Below are positions 32,897-46,379 of a stretch of DNA of 64,000 nt, piece after piece. How positions within the stretch are numbered: the stretch's first letter is position 1; each line of letters begins with the position of its first letter. Source of the stretch: Dallia pectoralis (taxonomy: Eukaryota; Chordata; Actinopteri; Esociformes; Umbridae); contig CM055754.1 of assembly GCA_029465975.1 (NCBI GenBank), positions 8,449,264 through 8,513,263 on the forward strand, read 5' to 3'. The notes below the pieces were generated by a model. It had not been told where the DNA came from and did not search any database. It saw only the letters and a list, made by a program, of their open reading frames with translations. The translations under genes were made by a program, and so were the position numbers.

Positions 32897-35800
32897 CGTA
32901 CTTTATTTAAACCTAATCACTGGTCTAGAGCACATGTTAATGGGGCAACATTTAAAGTAGATGTTTTTAAGTCGGAAAACTACTGCAATCTGGGAATCTA
33001 ATCCTCCACTACGAGCACAGCTATGACTTACATTCACAGCATGAACCATTACAAATACAGAGACAGCCGTCTAGGGCAACCAACCTGAACCCAGTGAAAA
33101 CAAGAAGGTTTGAATGAAATCAGTGGACACGCTGAAGATAATACCCACCCGTCACCGAAGACACGCATTCAGGTCCAATTTGATCAGGTTTGAATAAGGT
33201 GAAATTGAAATGCCTGAACATGAACAGGCCAAAATGAGAAGCTAGATTGTACGTGGGTCAAAAACATGAGATAGTGTGAGGTAAGCTGACGCTGAAGAGC
33301 CAGGGGGAGATTCTGATGCTTTCTGACTTGCATAATGGGGACTGTTGATTCAAGGGGCAATGCAGGGGTTCTCTGTCTTCAACGCTTCCCAGGATTTTGG
33401 GGTCTAAAATCCAATCAGAGACAACCGGATTAAGCTGCTAGCTCCACTTATATAAGAATTCTCAGGATTTCCCAAATTGAAGAATTAAAGGTTCACATTA
33501 TTTACAACTAACCCGACATTTTTATTTAGAATTATACCTAAATTATAACTGAAAATGAATGTACCAAATATAATATATAACGGTTTTATTATCGGTGTAA
33601 AACAAGTTATTGATTTTCATATTCACGCTAGGCCTTAATATTAACTCCATCTAGAGAATGACGTCATATCTAATATACTGTATGTCCTTGTAACACATGT
33701 AACTTTTTCTTGCCTGTCAATGTCAATTTATTTTCTTTATGTGTCATTCTCTGAACGTAACTGACCTTAACTGACCTTGACTGACCTTAACTGACAGTAA
33801 CAAGTTGAAAAAAATGTATCCCTGCAAGCATGCTTAGCCTTCAAAAAACGCTTGTTAGCCAAGTATAAAAGGTTAAATGAATTCAATTTTTTCTTTTAGA
33901 ATCTTTTAATATTCGCCCAAAAAATTGTGTTTACCTCCCTATCTCAGATCACCTTCTGCTAATGGCACTCACACTGGTTTTATCTAACCATATATTGGAT
34001 CAATTAGTCTAACAAGAGCTTGAACAGCAGGTGAGATTGAAATTGTTCAAAGACACATGCTCAGTCCACCATGTAGCAGTCCTTTAGAGGATCCACAGAC
34101 TACTGTAGATAGATGTAATAATAAAAATCCTTTTGACTGTCAATATTCCCTGCAGTTTGTTCGAAATAAATAAATCCATAGGATTCAACTAGCGTGTCAA
34201 ACCTCAAGTAAACGTGCCTTTTTGTGTAGGCCTCTTGACTATATGGCAGAACAATGAATAAACCCTTTCGTCAAAAGGAGAACAGAAGTGTCATATTTCT
34301 CGAGACGCGCTGAAGATTTCAAAGCTGATTTGATTACCACTGTCATTTAACCGAACAGTAGCCAAGGTATGCACCTCAAATGTTTTGATGAGGCCCTGCT
34401 TCCTTCCGAGGTAGAAAGAAAACTTTGATGCATCTCTCGTTCTCTTAGTTCACTCAAAGAAAATGAGGAAAAATCATCATTCTCGTCGGCGCTGTCTTGG
34501 TAGAGAGCACACATTCCAGCAGGGTTCATCTTCTGGTTTTCCCGGCAGCTAGGAAGTGCCAAGCTGTGTCAAAAATGACATGCGTCTTCCTGCTTTCCAG
34601 TCATGCCATGCATGGGATGCGGTTGGGGAATCCTGGCAATTTTTGAATGTGCGGGGGGAGGCTAATTATCAAGGCTTTTAAAATAGCACCCTTTATTTTT
34701 ACAAAAATGAATTATTATGAATTTTATTTTTTTTTACAAAAAAATCACACACGTACACTATGCAATACATTAGTTATGGCCGAAATTGATTCCTTAAATT
34801 TACCTGGCAAACCCCTTTTTGCGTGTGATTGAATTGTTCTGAATGATAAGCAGACCCCTTTTAAACTGAAGGACACACATGGCTGCATACACAGCCTATT
34901 TGAGGGACAGTCACCCCATTGGCTGCGACGGTGTGGGCAGCGCAGAAGATGCAATTTGCATGTCTTTCCATCACGCACATTTATCTGGTTCACTTAACAA
35001 CAGCTACCATTTATATCGCTCGAAGGCAGACCGGAGCCGTCTCTGAGCGGTTGGCGAGAGCCGAGTGTGGATAGCGAAAAGAGACACGGGGGTGGCAAGT
35101 GCAGCAGAAAAAGCCCCGCCCCCTGGTGCCCCGGAACACGGCCCTTAATGAGACAGAACCGCTCCATGCCATAGGCTGGAAATGGACTTCTCCTGGTATT
35201 GCTTTCCCTCCTTGATGCGCTGGTCCCATTGTTTTAGCTGCAACTCGAGACATCATACAAGCCATGGGCCCGCTAATATCACCCAGCTGAAAGACCCCCG
35301 CAACGTCAGTAGAAAGAAAGAGTCCCTTTCTTTTATCCGGAATCGACCAGACAGAGAAACCTCGGTTTCTCTACCATTCTCTATAAAATGTGTATATTTA
35401 CAAGAGCATGCATAACTGGTGTCTGGGGAAAGGACTCCACGTCCTGGTGGAGGTGAAGAGAGGGAGAGGAAAACCATTAGGGGAATAAAGAGAGGGGCAG
35501 CTTCGTGGCGCGGCTTCACAGGCCAATGGAGCACATCAAATTGGGTCTTGTTCTGCGGCTAGACGCACAAACAGGAGGGCTCAGACGCTGGCATATTGAG
35601 CTGACAGGGAAGGCTCTGGAGATGGGGCAGGGTCGGGCATGTCTGGGGGTAGCCTTGCCTAGAGGTAGGCCCTACAGGGAGTTGGTAGTGGTCGTGGTCG
35701 GTAGCCACCCCAGGGAATTCGTGGTAAATGTTTGCCTCCTCTGGTAGGTAACGATTAACCAGAGATCGTAAGAATCACAGGTCAGTACGTTGACTAGAAG

Positions 35801-36830
35801 GAGGACTAATAAAGAGTAGACGAGAGAGACCAGCTTGTATTACGATGAGACATACTAGGTCTCGTCTCGTAATAATGTAATAATGATGTTGATGCATTAT
35901 GAAGAGAAGGAAACGTGAAAATATTTACAACCTTATAGAAATCGATGAAACAAAATGTTAAATCTTTACTCGCAGACAAAGGAAATCCCAGGAGCTGGAA
36001 GTAAAACTTCTGAATCTACAATTCGCCTTGTTTAAGACGTACTGTGACGGATCAGAATAACCTTATCCATAACCCTCTTTTCACTCATAGCAGAATAGAG
36101 GGACTTTTCAGCTTCCAAAAGACGTTCTGGGGTCGACAAAAGTTAATAAACGTTCAGCAGAGAAAAGCAAAAAAGAGACAAAGCGCGCCGGTGAAAGGGC
36201 ACCACAGCTAATTAATAACAAGGACTCATCCTCAAGCCCTCGTTTTAATAGAAATGCTAGATGATAGCACCAAACCTTACCTAATGTAATATTCGCCGCC
36301 ATCTACACGTTAGCGCATGCCTACCGGGCACGATTCTTTCAAAAGGAAATAGCAGAACAGGGAGAAAAAAATGGCTAATGCTAACTGTTCGTTCCATTTG
36401 TCCGATGTATTACCACCACAAATCACTCGGGTCCAATTCATTACCTGCTTTCATAAAAGCGGGGGAAAGCACGCGATGGATGGTCGCCTGCAAACGGGCT
36501 TGTCTGTGTAAGAAAAATGCACGCGTTTAATTAAGGGCTCGGACAAGGAGCGGATAAAGACGTCTGCGGATATTTTCACGACGTATATGAACAGAAGAGG
36601 GTTGTTATGAATTACTGCAATCACATAAACAAATCAAATGTATATCGCGGTCAAATGTATGTTTCATAAGTTTCGCCTTTAAGGTGGAATCGCAGACCAT
36701 AGTAGCGGGTGCACAATGCTTCCACCAGACCCTGAGAAGAGAGAGACGCTGTTGGCCATTCCACTCAAGCACTAACTCTCTTCTCTCTTTTAGTTTACTC
36801 TCTTCCCATTTCTCGCTCAGTCTAACTCTC
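32897..36830. other. Unique noncoding sequence
   Basis: No gene or transposon was recognised. Small local repeats include an 11-bp TAACTGACCTT/TGACTGACCTT run at about 33758-33800. The open frames (34347-35747) overlap on both strands without known domains. Confidence 0.35.
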
Positions 36831-36880
36831 TCACACACACACACACGCACACACACACACACGCACGCACGCACGCACGC
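36831..36880. repeat. (CA)n/(CG-CA)n microsatellite
   Basis: About nine CA units with one CG, then five GCAC units (ACGCACGCACGC). It sits in a pyrimidine-rich stretch. Confidence 0.92.
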
Positions 36881-37119
36881 TCTCGTTCTGTGTAGCCGTC
36901 TCCACAACTGGCAGCTTGTCCTTTTGACATCTTTAAGGAGGGCCTCCTGTTGGTCTTCTGTTGGTAAAAAAAAAAATGGGCCAAGAAAATGGCAGCGTGG
37001 GAGCAGCTAAAAGCAGCATTTTTCCCTTCTTCACTTCTCTTTCTTCACCCGCTTTTCTCTTCTCTGTCATTTCTTCCCACCTCGCTCTACTGACACAAAT
37101 CCTATGCCACTACTTTTGT

Positions 37120-37430
37120 TTAACGCCGACCATTAATGAAGAGCTCTCCAGCTAAATACATCTTTATTCTGCTATTAACTGTGGCGTTTGAAGTCAGCGC
37201 TGAGGAGGGAGAGAGGGAGGGAGGCTGAGCCCCTTCAAACTCCAGGCATTTAGAACCACTCTGCCATCAATCAGACCCTGTGTCCAGTAAGTGGCGCTTA
37301 AATTTACATGAAATATTCATAAAGCATTCACTTTCTGCTTTCCACTCCCCTAATAATCACTTTTAGGCCTCCCCACTTTCCAGCAGCCCCCGCCTTCCTC
37401 AAAAAAAGCTACAATCATCTCGGTGTGGGG
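37120..37430. promoter_or_regulatory. Candidate conserved noncoding element
   Basis: A unique block containing GACCATTAATGAAGAGCTC, GCCATCAATCAGACC, ATGAAATATTCATAAAGCAT and CCCTAATAATCAC. These are homeodomain/POU/caudal-type words packed within 300 bp. Regulatory function is inferred from composition only. Confidence 0.25.
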
Positions 37431-37734
37431 AAGGTGAATTACGGGATGCGTCCCACCCTTTGTGCGCCAGGCGTCCCGTAGGTAGACAGTTTTGTTCTAA
37501 TACAAAAAGAGGCAGAGACCGTCAAAGGTCTTCCCTCTCCCTGTGATGTTTGCCATACGTTTGGCATGGCCAGCCCATAATCTTCCCACTTTAGCCTTTC
37601 TCTCTGAGTACTGGGGGGGTGGGGGTTAGTGACTTGATGCAGCACTTTACAGTAAACCACGTATGATAAAGGACTATTGATATACAGAAAATTCTGTACT
37701 TTTGTAGACAAATCCTTGGGGCATTGGGAACTCT

Positions 37735-37738
<4 letters not shown>

Positions 37739-37777
<39 letters not shown>

Positions 37778-37784
37778 GGGGGGG
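37739..37784. repeat. (GT)n microsatellite followed by a G run
   Basis: Eighteen GT units followed directly by a run of G ending at 37784. Confidence 0.95.
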
Positions 37785-38021
37785 TGCTTTTAGATAATGG
37801 ACCGTAGATTTTTGTATCTAAAAGCGTTATTGAGGAACAGTTCATCAAACTTGGCATACTTATATCAATGTAGCCCACATTTAGACGATCACCTGTAGGT
37901 GTTACAAAGCAAGCAATTTGTGACACATTAACAATTACCGCTTGCTGTGTAATATGAATAATATTATAATTTCAACAAACAACATTTTAACATTAATTTT
38001 TAAATATTGAAATTGTAAACC

Positions 38022-38042
38022 ATATATATATATATATATATA
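38022..38042. repeat. (AT)n microsatellite
   Basis: About ten AT units in an AT-rich surrounding. Confidence 0.9.
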
Positions 38043-39750
38043 CAAAGAAACCCATATTTTATTTGTTTCAATTTATCTCTAAACATATATATCACAACAC
38101 GATATTGGGTTCACAAGAAAAAGACAAGACGATATTTGAACACAATTTTTAACTCTAATGACCAAATATATGACTGGAAAAATAATATTATATTTGTCTG
38201 AAAGTCATAAAATGTTAAACAATGCAGGTTCATACTTTGTGAATATGGATTATAATTTGCAGTCATATGCTGGATTTGACAAAACTCAACTGATTGGCTT
38301 CTCTCCTGCATGATCATACTGAACTCCCTCACACAAATCATAACATAAACATAAACATTTTATAACATTATTAATAACAAAAATGAATAGTGTAAACAAT
38401 AAGTGCAACCATTATCAAAGTAGTACTCTCTCAATACAAAAACTGCAAACTTAGTGTGATGGCATGTGGAGCAGCTTCTAATTGGACAACAACACCGCGG
38501 TAGCTGTTGAAAAAAACCCGCCCCAGCAAACGACTGGCGTGCGATACACCAATGCCGGCCTGGGTGGCATGGTTAATCCTGTGCGGAAAGTACGTTATGT
38601 GCGGCTCCAATCCTGCCTCGCGCACAGCCACATCCAAATTACGCGCCCATAGTGCTCATGTTAGCCGCAGTGTGCGGCGCTACTTTCTTACAGTACTTAC
38701 ATATTGTTTGTATCCTGTGTCTGTCGCTCGGTCGACATTTATTATTTCTACCAGGTGCCCAGAAAGCTGCCACACAAACGATTTAAACGTTCTGGGGGTA
38801 TCATCTAAGAAACTTCACCCTAAAACGTGCTATCGCAAGACAGCATTTCACCTCGACGAGACATATGATCATGTTCAATATCGCGGCATCTTGCGGTGCA
38901 ACAACGTGTCACAACAATGCAATTAACACAATACTTAAGATTATAATATATCTCTGGCAATTTTTTTAAGTCCTAACAAACGTTGCCGCATCAAACTGAC
39001 CTCACATTGTCAGCCTGAAAATACAATCATCAAGCAAGACGGTAGGATCATTTCCCGAGACGTTAAGAGCAAAAGCCATGGGGGCGTGGTCCGACATGTG
39101 GAGAACAGACACTGCAACCTGAGTCAATGTGTTCTACACAAATTAGGTGACCGTTAATGTAATTTGATGAATAGCCACTTTCAAAGCATTCACAACGGTC
39201 CATTTTTGGCATCAACGGGCTATTCTAACTGAATGATTAACTTTGGGTCAAAGTGACGACGCTGCTGTCCGATGTAGCCGAACTGTGTTTTTTTTCCGGA
39301 GACTCCATTTAACACTTTTAATTTCCTTTATAATTCACAAACACCAGCTCCTCTGAGGCATTTCTGCTAGCCAACACTAAACCTCCATACATCTCTGTCA
39401 TCTCTCCAGGACCAAGATTGATGTTATTATAATGCATTGAGTATGATGTTCGCTCATCGCTCACATAAAGCAATCCCGGGCTTATCCTCTGAAAGGTTAT
39501 GTGTTATTTATCACTGGCCTCTGACTATATTCAAACACACATCTCAGTCCACAATACCAAGGAAATTCCATCTCCTTTTTTTTTGCCCATTTGCAATTCT
39601 TATTGCAGCAAAAGTTAATCTATCCAAAGCAATAACTCACTTGATGTTACAGCTTAGGCGAAGATGTTCTGGTCTCGTCTTGCATTTCAAGCAGGCCAAA
39701 GAGTGCCGGTACAATTTATACAACCAGAGCTAACACAGATTTATTACCCC
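38043..39750. other. Unique noncoding sequence
   Basis: No recognised gene or repeat. A plus-strand open frame (38507-38926) has no identifiable domain, and I do not support it as an exon. Confidence 0.35.
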
Positions 39751-39759
39751 CAGTTTATA

Positions 39760-40240
39760 TAACTCATATTAGGGATTCATGGACCTGGCAAAAAGGATTA
39801 GAGCGTTTATTTCAGGCAAGGAGATGATCCCGTCATTAATGGTCGATACTTTCATCATCGTTTAAACCGGAGGAATTTGCCCGGTGACGAGTCGTGGTGG
39901 ACATATCAGGGTTGTGCAGCTTTGCTTGTTATCTGCCCGCGACCCGCTCTGCTCGGTGAACGTGGACCGGCGCCCATCAAATGTGGATTAGGCTGTCAAT
40001 CAGAGAGCGGCCGCGTATATTGTGTTACGATTTCTCCCAAATGTCACCAAGATCAGAGTCATTTCTTGGCTAATTGCGTCTCGTCTCTCTTTAATGCTGC
40101 ACGTTTAATGGTTTTGTTACATCGCATGACAAGACGCCGCTTCTCTCCCATTGCCGGCGTGATGCGCAGAAAGAGTGCACAGTTTTTGTTTAGAGAGGGA
40201 AATTATAGAATAAATGACTGGTAAAGTTCACAGGGCATAT
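39760..40240. promoter_or_regulatory. Candidate conserved noncoding element
   Basis: A repeat-free, CpG-containing block with CCCGTCATTAATGG, GCTGTCAATCAGAGAG, GGCTAATTGCGTC, CTTTAATGCTGCACG and TTTAATGG. The mix of retained CpGs and homeodomain cores is unlike the AT-rich flanks. It could be an enhancer, or less likely an unrecognised exon: there is an open plus-strand frame from 39877 to 40224, without known domain or clear splice sites. Confidence 0.25.
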
Positions 40241-41006
40241 TTCTGAAATGGCAGCGCACAAAGAGCGAAACACTAATAAATTATCTCAATGTTGCCTTAG
40301 CGTGACATCAATTACACTATATTCTCGTTAGAGGGGTTTCTCTACTGTGTACGAGGCTTTACCCACACACCCATTTCACCGGAAAGAGCTTGTTATGCTT
40401 AAGATCTATGTCAAAGTCAATCCCATTTTCCCTCGTTTAACCACTTTTCCACAACAATGTTTCAATTCCAACATGAGACATGTAATTTCTGTATGTAACG
40501 TCTATTTAATGCTTCATACTGGTTGACAACGTATTTTGATCTAAGCCAAACACCTGGCTGTTTAAACCACATTGCATAAGGCAATGAAATGCAGGTATGT
40601 AAAGCACACTAAACTAATAGACATTCTGTCTGTAAACACACTGGATATTTTCTGAATATCAATAGATTTTATAAAATGTTGATTTCTTTGGAAATTTGGA
40701 AAAAAACTCAGGAACTTGTTTTTTTTCACAATCAACATAGCATTGTGTAGAATTTTCTAAATGCCTGAAATAAAGTTGGAGAGTGCATTTAGTAACCTGA
40801 CACAAAACATTTTTTTAACATTACAAACAATGACGTTCTACTTAAGTCTGGTGACATTGCTCTGTCATAGCAGGGAATATGCCCTGATGGGCCAATACAT
40901 TATGACCACTCACAGGTGCCGCAAATAACAGTAATCCTCTCCAAACAAGGGCACATGTCAAGGTATAGGGGAGATTAGGTGGTAATCAGCTCTCGTAGTC
41001 GATGTA

Positions 41007-41195
41007 TTGGATGCAGGTGAAATAGACAGGAATGGGTCAAATTGTTCTAGCCAGGCTCTCAGGATCTCAGGTCTGGTGAGTACCTATCGACAGTGCTATG
41101 CGGAGGGGCGAACCACAATCAAGCGACAGGGAGTTGGGTGCCCAAGGGTCGTCAATAGGCGAGGGCAACAAAGACTATCTCGTCTGAAGGTGTAG
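41007..41195 (+). pseudogene. Tc1-like transposase, N-terminal DNA-binding remnant
   Basis: The plus-strand frame contains VSTYRQCYAEGRTTIKRQGV, then CPRVVNRRGQQRLSRL. This corresponds to the second helix-turn-helix and GRPR-like AT-hook region of fish Tc1-like transposases (V-S-x-Y-x-K-W-x-x-E-G pattern). Catalytic residues are not in this piece. Confidence 0.7.
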
Positions 41196-41439
41196 AGTGG
41201 CACAAATCCCAAAATATGTTACCAATGGTTACATGAGGAATGTGTAGCACCAGTGCACCACTCTCTGCTAAGAAACCCTCACATTCACTCAGAACTCACA
41301 CTGGGCAATTGCACATTACATACTTTTAGTAATTTGCTGCAGTCTATGTTCGTATTTATTTATTGCTTGTGTTGATTGTTGCGCTGGCGGGCCAGAACAA
41401 ATTCCTTGGTGGAAAATTACTTGGCAATGAAAATCGTTG

Positions 41440-41805
41440 TGATTTTGGACCTTGGAAACTGGACCGTGGAACAGCTGAATATGGCCTTGTCCGATGAGTC
41501 CTGTTTTCGGCCGTGTGTGGCCATGTGCGCTGTAAACCTGCGGGAAGTGATGGCACCAGGATGCACTGTGGTAAAACGACAAGCCGGTGAAGGGAGAGTA
41601 ATGTTCTGCGAAATGTTCTGCTAGGAATCTCTGGGTCCTGGCATTCATGGCGACGCCAATATGACACATGCCACTTATCTAAATGTACCCCTTCATGGCA
41701 CTGGTTTTCCCTGATGGGAGTGGCCTCTTTTAGCAGGATAATGTGCCCTGTCACACTGCACACAAGGTTGTCCAGGTTTCCCGATTCCTCCGATTACAGT
41801 CCAAT
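41440..41805 (+). pseudogene. Tc1-like transposase, catalytic-domain remnant
   Basis: GNWTVEQLNMALSDESCF matches the segment holding the first catalytic aspartate (N-W-T-x-E-Q-W ... S-D-E-S-R-F). After stop codons and a frame change, a later stretch, VFPDGSGLFQQDNVPCHTAH, matches the segment with the second aspartate (F-Q-Q-D-N-A-P-C-H). The frame cannot be read through and the segment with the third acidic residue is lost. Confidence 0.8.
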
Positions 41806-41830
41806 TGAGCCTACAAGCCACATTTCAGTT

Positions 41831-43320
41831 ATAGCAACTGTAATACAATTTGCACTTCAAAAATTCAGCGAAATCTTTGAGATTACAGGGAAATTGCTTG
41901 GAAACCAGTAGACTTTTTGCGCGAATTAAACGTGATTACATCCAAAGTATTTGGCGAATGACACAATTGACATTTTTTTCTCTCTGTATTCAAGCACTTT
42001 GGATTTGAAACGACTCTATCATCATGGTGGGCAAGTGCACACAGTTTACATTCTTTGTAGGGAAATTTTATTATTTTAGGAATAATCCAGAAATTACAGC
42101 CAACGAATTTTAAAGCCAGCCACAAGAGCACTCAATGGCATGCTTAATCATAATTATGATGTGTTAAAGGTCTCATATTAATATATATGCGTGTGTTCAT
42201 AGCAAAAGCTTTCTGTTCTACTTTTACAGTCACACTTTTTCAGAATCTGTCTACACTAGGTTTATATACATTTGCTGTTGAGCAATACATTGTGATTTTA
42301 TACAAACCAAAATGAATTTGCAAGCCATTGTAATGGTACAAAATACAGTTTGATATTTAAGAACTATTAGTTACATGTACGGTAAGCAGAAACACAGACA
42401 AGCTGGCAGAGAACCTGATCGTTGCTTATCTAACTAATTTAGTTAAATCTGATTATAGGAAGAGACACTTTCTCAAGCACAGGCACAGCTAGTAAGAACA
42501 CATCACATATACTCGTATTGTAGTTGGCAACTGGTCTTTGTATACTCTGCTTACTTTATTACTTTATTTACAAGTGCCTACTAGTTACTATCAAACAATT
42601 ATTTACAATATTTAAAATAGATTTATTTAGTGTCGTGCTGGCTGGTCGCATTGGTCTCCGTCTCGTTTTTCTTTCCGGCAAATTCCTACCGGACTTTAGT
42701 GGAATGTGGACTCATCACAAGTACAGCATGCATGTCTGCATGAATACAAGAATGTACACCTGGAAATAGCAAATGACACAAACTTTTAATGCGATTATTT
42801 GTTAACTTATCGTTAATATCTTACCCTTGTGTTAGCCTGTAATCACATTTTCAGTTCCAGTAACTAAATGTGTGCTTGGGATTTTTAAATGAGGGGACAT
42901 TTAGTGTGTCCCTCTGTCAGCTGAGAGAGCAAGTGGAGCAATTAGCTTGTTCTTTTAAGAAGAATAGGTGTTTTAAAGACATTAGCCTGTCGTCAACAGT
43001 GAATCTTCTGGCTATTGCTAAATGCAAGTGGACAATTTGTAGATACTTAATATTACAGCAGAAGATAATAGCCCATTTATGCTAGATCATTCAAGGATGA
43101 TTTAACCGAAAAATCGAACAGGAAATGGTCATTAGGCATTATTACTGTCATAATTTGGAGTGTATACATAAAGCAAGTGGGCTTCCATCCAACCCCAAAA
43201 AACGTTTTTGTTCGTTCTGCTCAATTTTTTAACACATTTAATGAGTCTCGTGTCTTAACGTATTAGTGTGGTGTGTGTCTGATGGCATGCCTTTAATTAT
43301 AGTAAGTTATAGTACCTACT
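41831..43320. other. AT-rich unique sequence
   Basis: No gene, array or transposon was recognised. Confidence 0.35.
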
Positions 43321-43600
43321 GTTGTAATGTAGCCACCAACCAATGTGTATCTGTAGTAATATAGCTACCAGGTCATATACGTCTTCATGTAGCTACCAGA
43401 TGTTATGTCTGTAGTAATATAGCTACCAGGTCATATACGTCTTCATGTAGCTACCAGATGTTATGTCTGTAGTAATATACCAGGTGAAATATGTTGGTAG
43501 TAATGTAGCAGTCAGGTGGTATGTATCTGTATGTAGTTACCAGGTGACCTGTGCACTCTGTGTATCTAGTTACACTGTCATATGTCTGTAGTTGTGTAGC
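43320..43600. repeat. Tandem repeat, 58-bp unit with degenerate subunits
   Basis: A 58-bp unit (starting TGTAGTAATATAGCTACCAG) is repeated exactly at 43352 and 43410 and begins again at 43468. More diverged half-units (words such as GTAGCTACCAG, GTAGTTACCAGGTGAC, GTAATGTAGCAGTCAGGTGG) extend both ways, suggesting an original subunit of about 29 bp. Confidence 0.92.
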
Positions 43601-45120
43601 ACCAATTGCTTTGAATCTGAGGTTTACAAATCTTTTTCTGCAATTATACATTCAGGATGATATAAATGTGCATCAGTGCAATTCCCAAATAATAAGTGTT
43701 GTAAGGATTAGATCGACTACCTAATTTAGGTCTGCAACCTAAACAGCTGGGTAATCGTTCACTAATGAGATATTTGTGCATGTGGGTGTCAGTCCAGATA
43801 GTATTTGTAACATTTAATAATGGATTGCAGAAACGATTGTTTATCGTATGCAATGTGTGATGTAGAACACAGCTTGTTGAAGCATTTTCCTTTACTTCAC
43901 ATGATGCCTAATTTTCCTTTGGAATAACAAACAGTTTTTATATGTGACACGTCATGCTACAACAACCTGTCAAAGTTCAATCTAGACATGTACATTTTTA
44001 ACCTCTAAAATGTCAAGTTCTCTTTATTCGGGACTTTAGTTAAGGTCAATTCACTTCACTGCTGTTGCCACTTTAACTGTTGTAGCTAATGATGTGGAGT
44101 TTTATAGTTTATGTTTTTTGCCGTGACAAACTCGATCAGTTGAATTTCAGCTGGAAGAAATTTGTTTCTTTCCAACAAATGTTTGTTTTTCATTGGGGAG
44201 ACTAATAGATTAAATCTGTAAATCAAGTCATTCAATTATCGTTTAATGTTTTGATAGACACAGCTTTGAAAACCCACAACATACAAAGCCTCTGCTCAAC
44301 AAACTTCAGAAAAAACTGTCAAACAAAACGCTAATTATTGCTGATTTCTTTGGCTGAAAAATGAACTTATCCACTGCCAGAAAAGTTAACTTTGAGTGCT
44401 TCTCACCCTTGTAAGAGACGGTTTCTTTTTGCCCACTGCACTTGAAGAAACTTTCAAAGTTCTTGAAAATATCCAGATTGGCTGACCATGTCTTAAAATA
44501 ATGATCACTCAATATGTGTTATTCTAGAGTTTTGATGTTTTCACTATTATTCTACAATTTGGAAAAAAGTCTAAATAAAGAAATACTCTTTAATGAGTAG
44601 GCGTGCCCAAAAGGTACACTATGTACATTATAAATTTATTCATATCTTTTTTAATTTAGAAATATTTATATTTTATAATAAAAATAAATAATATTTTTTA
44701 GCAGTGCATGTGTACTCTGTATGTAGCCTATACAGTCTAATTGCAACAAAAGACTCTAAGGAAAAGAGTTGCATCCACAAGCAAAATGGCTGCAGCCTAA
44801 TTGGCACTGTCAATGACACGGTTTACACTGTGGCTGCTGTTTCTGCATGTTGCCCAGACTCTCTAATTACCGGGTTTCCATGGGAGGGGCGGGGGAGAAG
44901 GCTGTGGGGAGACAGCCCCTGTACGACTTGATGATTCTGTCAATTGGCACGTTGTTCCTTCTGTTGCACAGCCAGTCAGCACAGAATCCCTGCAGTGAGT
45001 TTGGAGAGACCTGGGGACTGGCCATATCAACAAATCCTAATCAAAAGCCTGAAATTGTCAGCTGTCATACACTTTGTTTGATCTTTGATCCTTTGCCCCT
45101 CCCTCCTCTAGCCCGCCAAA
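43601..45120. other. AT-rich unique sequence
   Basis: No recognised gene or transposon. A GC-richer patch at 44870-44930 carries no known feature. Confidence 0.35.
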
Positions 45121-45129
45121 TCATCCGAA

Positions 45130-45318
45130 CACACACACACATGCAAACACACACACACACGCACACAGAGACACTCACACATGAAGGATCATATGCATAT
45201 GAGGGCACGCTGTACACACACTACACACTCTGCACACACACTACACACACACTGCACACACACACACACACACACTGCGCACACACTGCACACACACAAA
45301 CAAACACACACAAACGCA
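45130..45318. repeat. Long imperfect (CA)n microsatellite
   Basis: About 190 bp dominated by CA units, with recurring phrases ACACACTGCACACAC and ACACACTACACAC. Interruptions include GAAGGATCATATGCATATGA near 45183. Open frames through it are His/Thr-rich by-products. Confidence 0.93.
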
Positions 45319-46379
45319 CTACAGAAAATGCACAGACAAATGTGCACTTATAACTTATTATTTGTATATTTCAACTGTTTTCGTTAAACAACCATTTTAG
45401 AAATGTTTTACAATACAGAGTTTCTCTGGGTGTCGTGTCAAACGGTACTTGAAATTGGAACGAGGAATCTAGTAGCTCATAAGATGACTTGACAAAATTG
45501 GTATTTTTTTACAAAAATAATGGGGCATTTTTTAAACCAGTTTACAATGTATAAATGGAACCCTTGAAATCCTATTATATGTTTTACGATTTTATATTGT
45601 CCTTAAAAAAACGGTGGTTTTGCTTCAGTTCAACAATGCCACATTGCTTTATTGAGTCAGGTCAAAGGCAAACAATAAAATGTTATTGTGCCCAACTTTC
45701 CTTTCAGACAATCCTAAACTTGTGCTCCAATTCACTTGAGGCCTGGAGGGCTGTGTGGCTTTGATCGGCCAACTGTTACTAAGAAGCTTTAAGGGGTTTT
45801 AAAAGACCTAAAAACGTATAAAATGAACGGATCAAGTGCAAGAGAAATGTGACGGTTCAGAGGCAGGTTAGACGTCAAAGAGTAATAGCATTCCCATACA
45901 ATATATATCCAGTTAGAGCATATTAGCAGCTCAGGGATAAAAAATATTCTTCGAGCCGATTAATACCATATTCAACCCTTTCACACAAGAGGAAACAACT
46001 TGTTTTATCCCAGTTGCTATGTTGGCTGCCTCCTTAAAGCATGTATTCTTTCAAAGTGTAAACATGCTGTTAAATCCAGAAACACAGCCGTCGTTTTGGA
46101 GGAGCGAACTGAGTTAAAAGAGAGGGTTTAAAGACGCAGAGGAAAATAGTGACAATAAAACAGTTGTGCAGTGCACGAAAGCACCCCAAATATGTAAAAG
46201 AACAATGTCAGTCCAAACACTGAGAGCCCTATCTAGAACAATTCAAAATCCGCATGTAGATTTGCCAATTGCGGAAGCAAAACGAGACTAATTACTAGTT
46301 CGGTGTTTCAGAACACATCGCTGTGTTGTCAAGACACTCAAACATATCTGTTCTCATACAGGAAATGCACTGACGCGGA

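Larger units (their letters stand above)
40878..41830 (+). mobile_element. Tc1-like transposon (third family), 3'-truncated
   Basis: The left end carries a terminal repeat (TATGCCCTGATGGGCCAATA, then CATTATGACC). The decayed transposase follows on the plus strand and stops where the DDE domain would reach the NPIEHLW-type segment (near 41810). No right inverted repeat was found. The gene is broken by frameshifts and stops: the recognisable pieces lie in different frames. It shares its terminal repeat with the isolated end at 4842-4882. Confidence 0.87.

Noticed and set aside
38507..38926. 139-codon plus-strand open frame
   Set aside because: No domain recognised, an overlapping open frame on the other strand, and no exon signals. 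Treated as chance.
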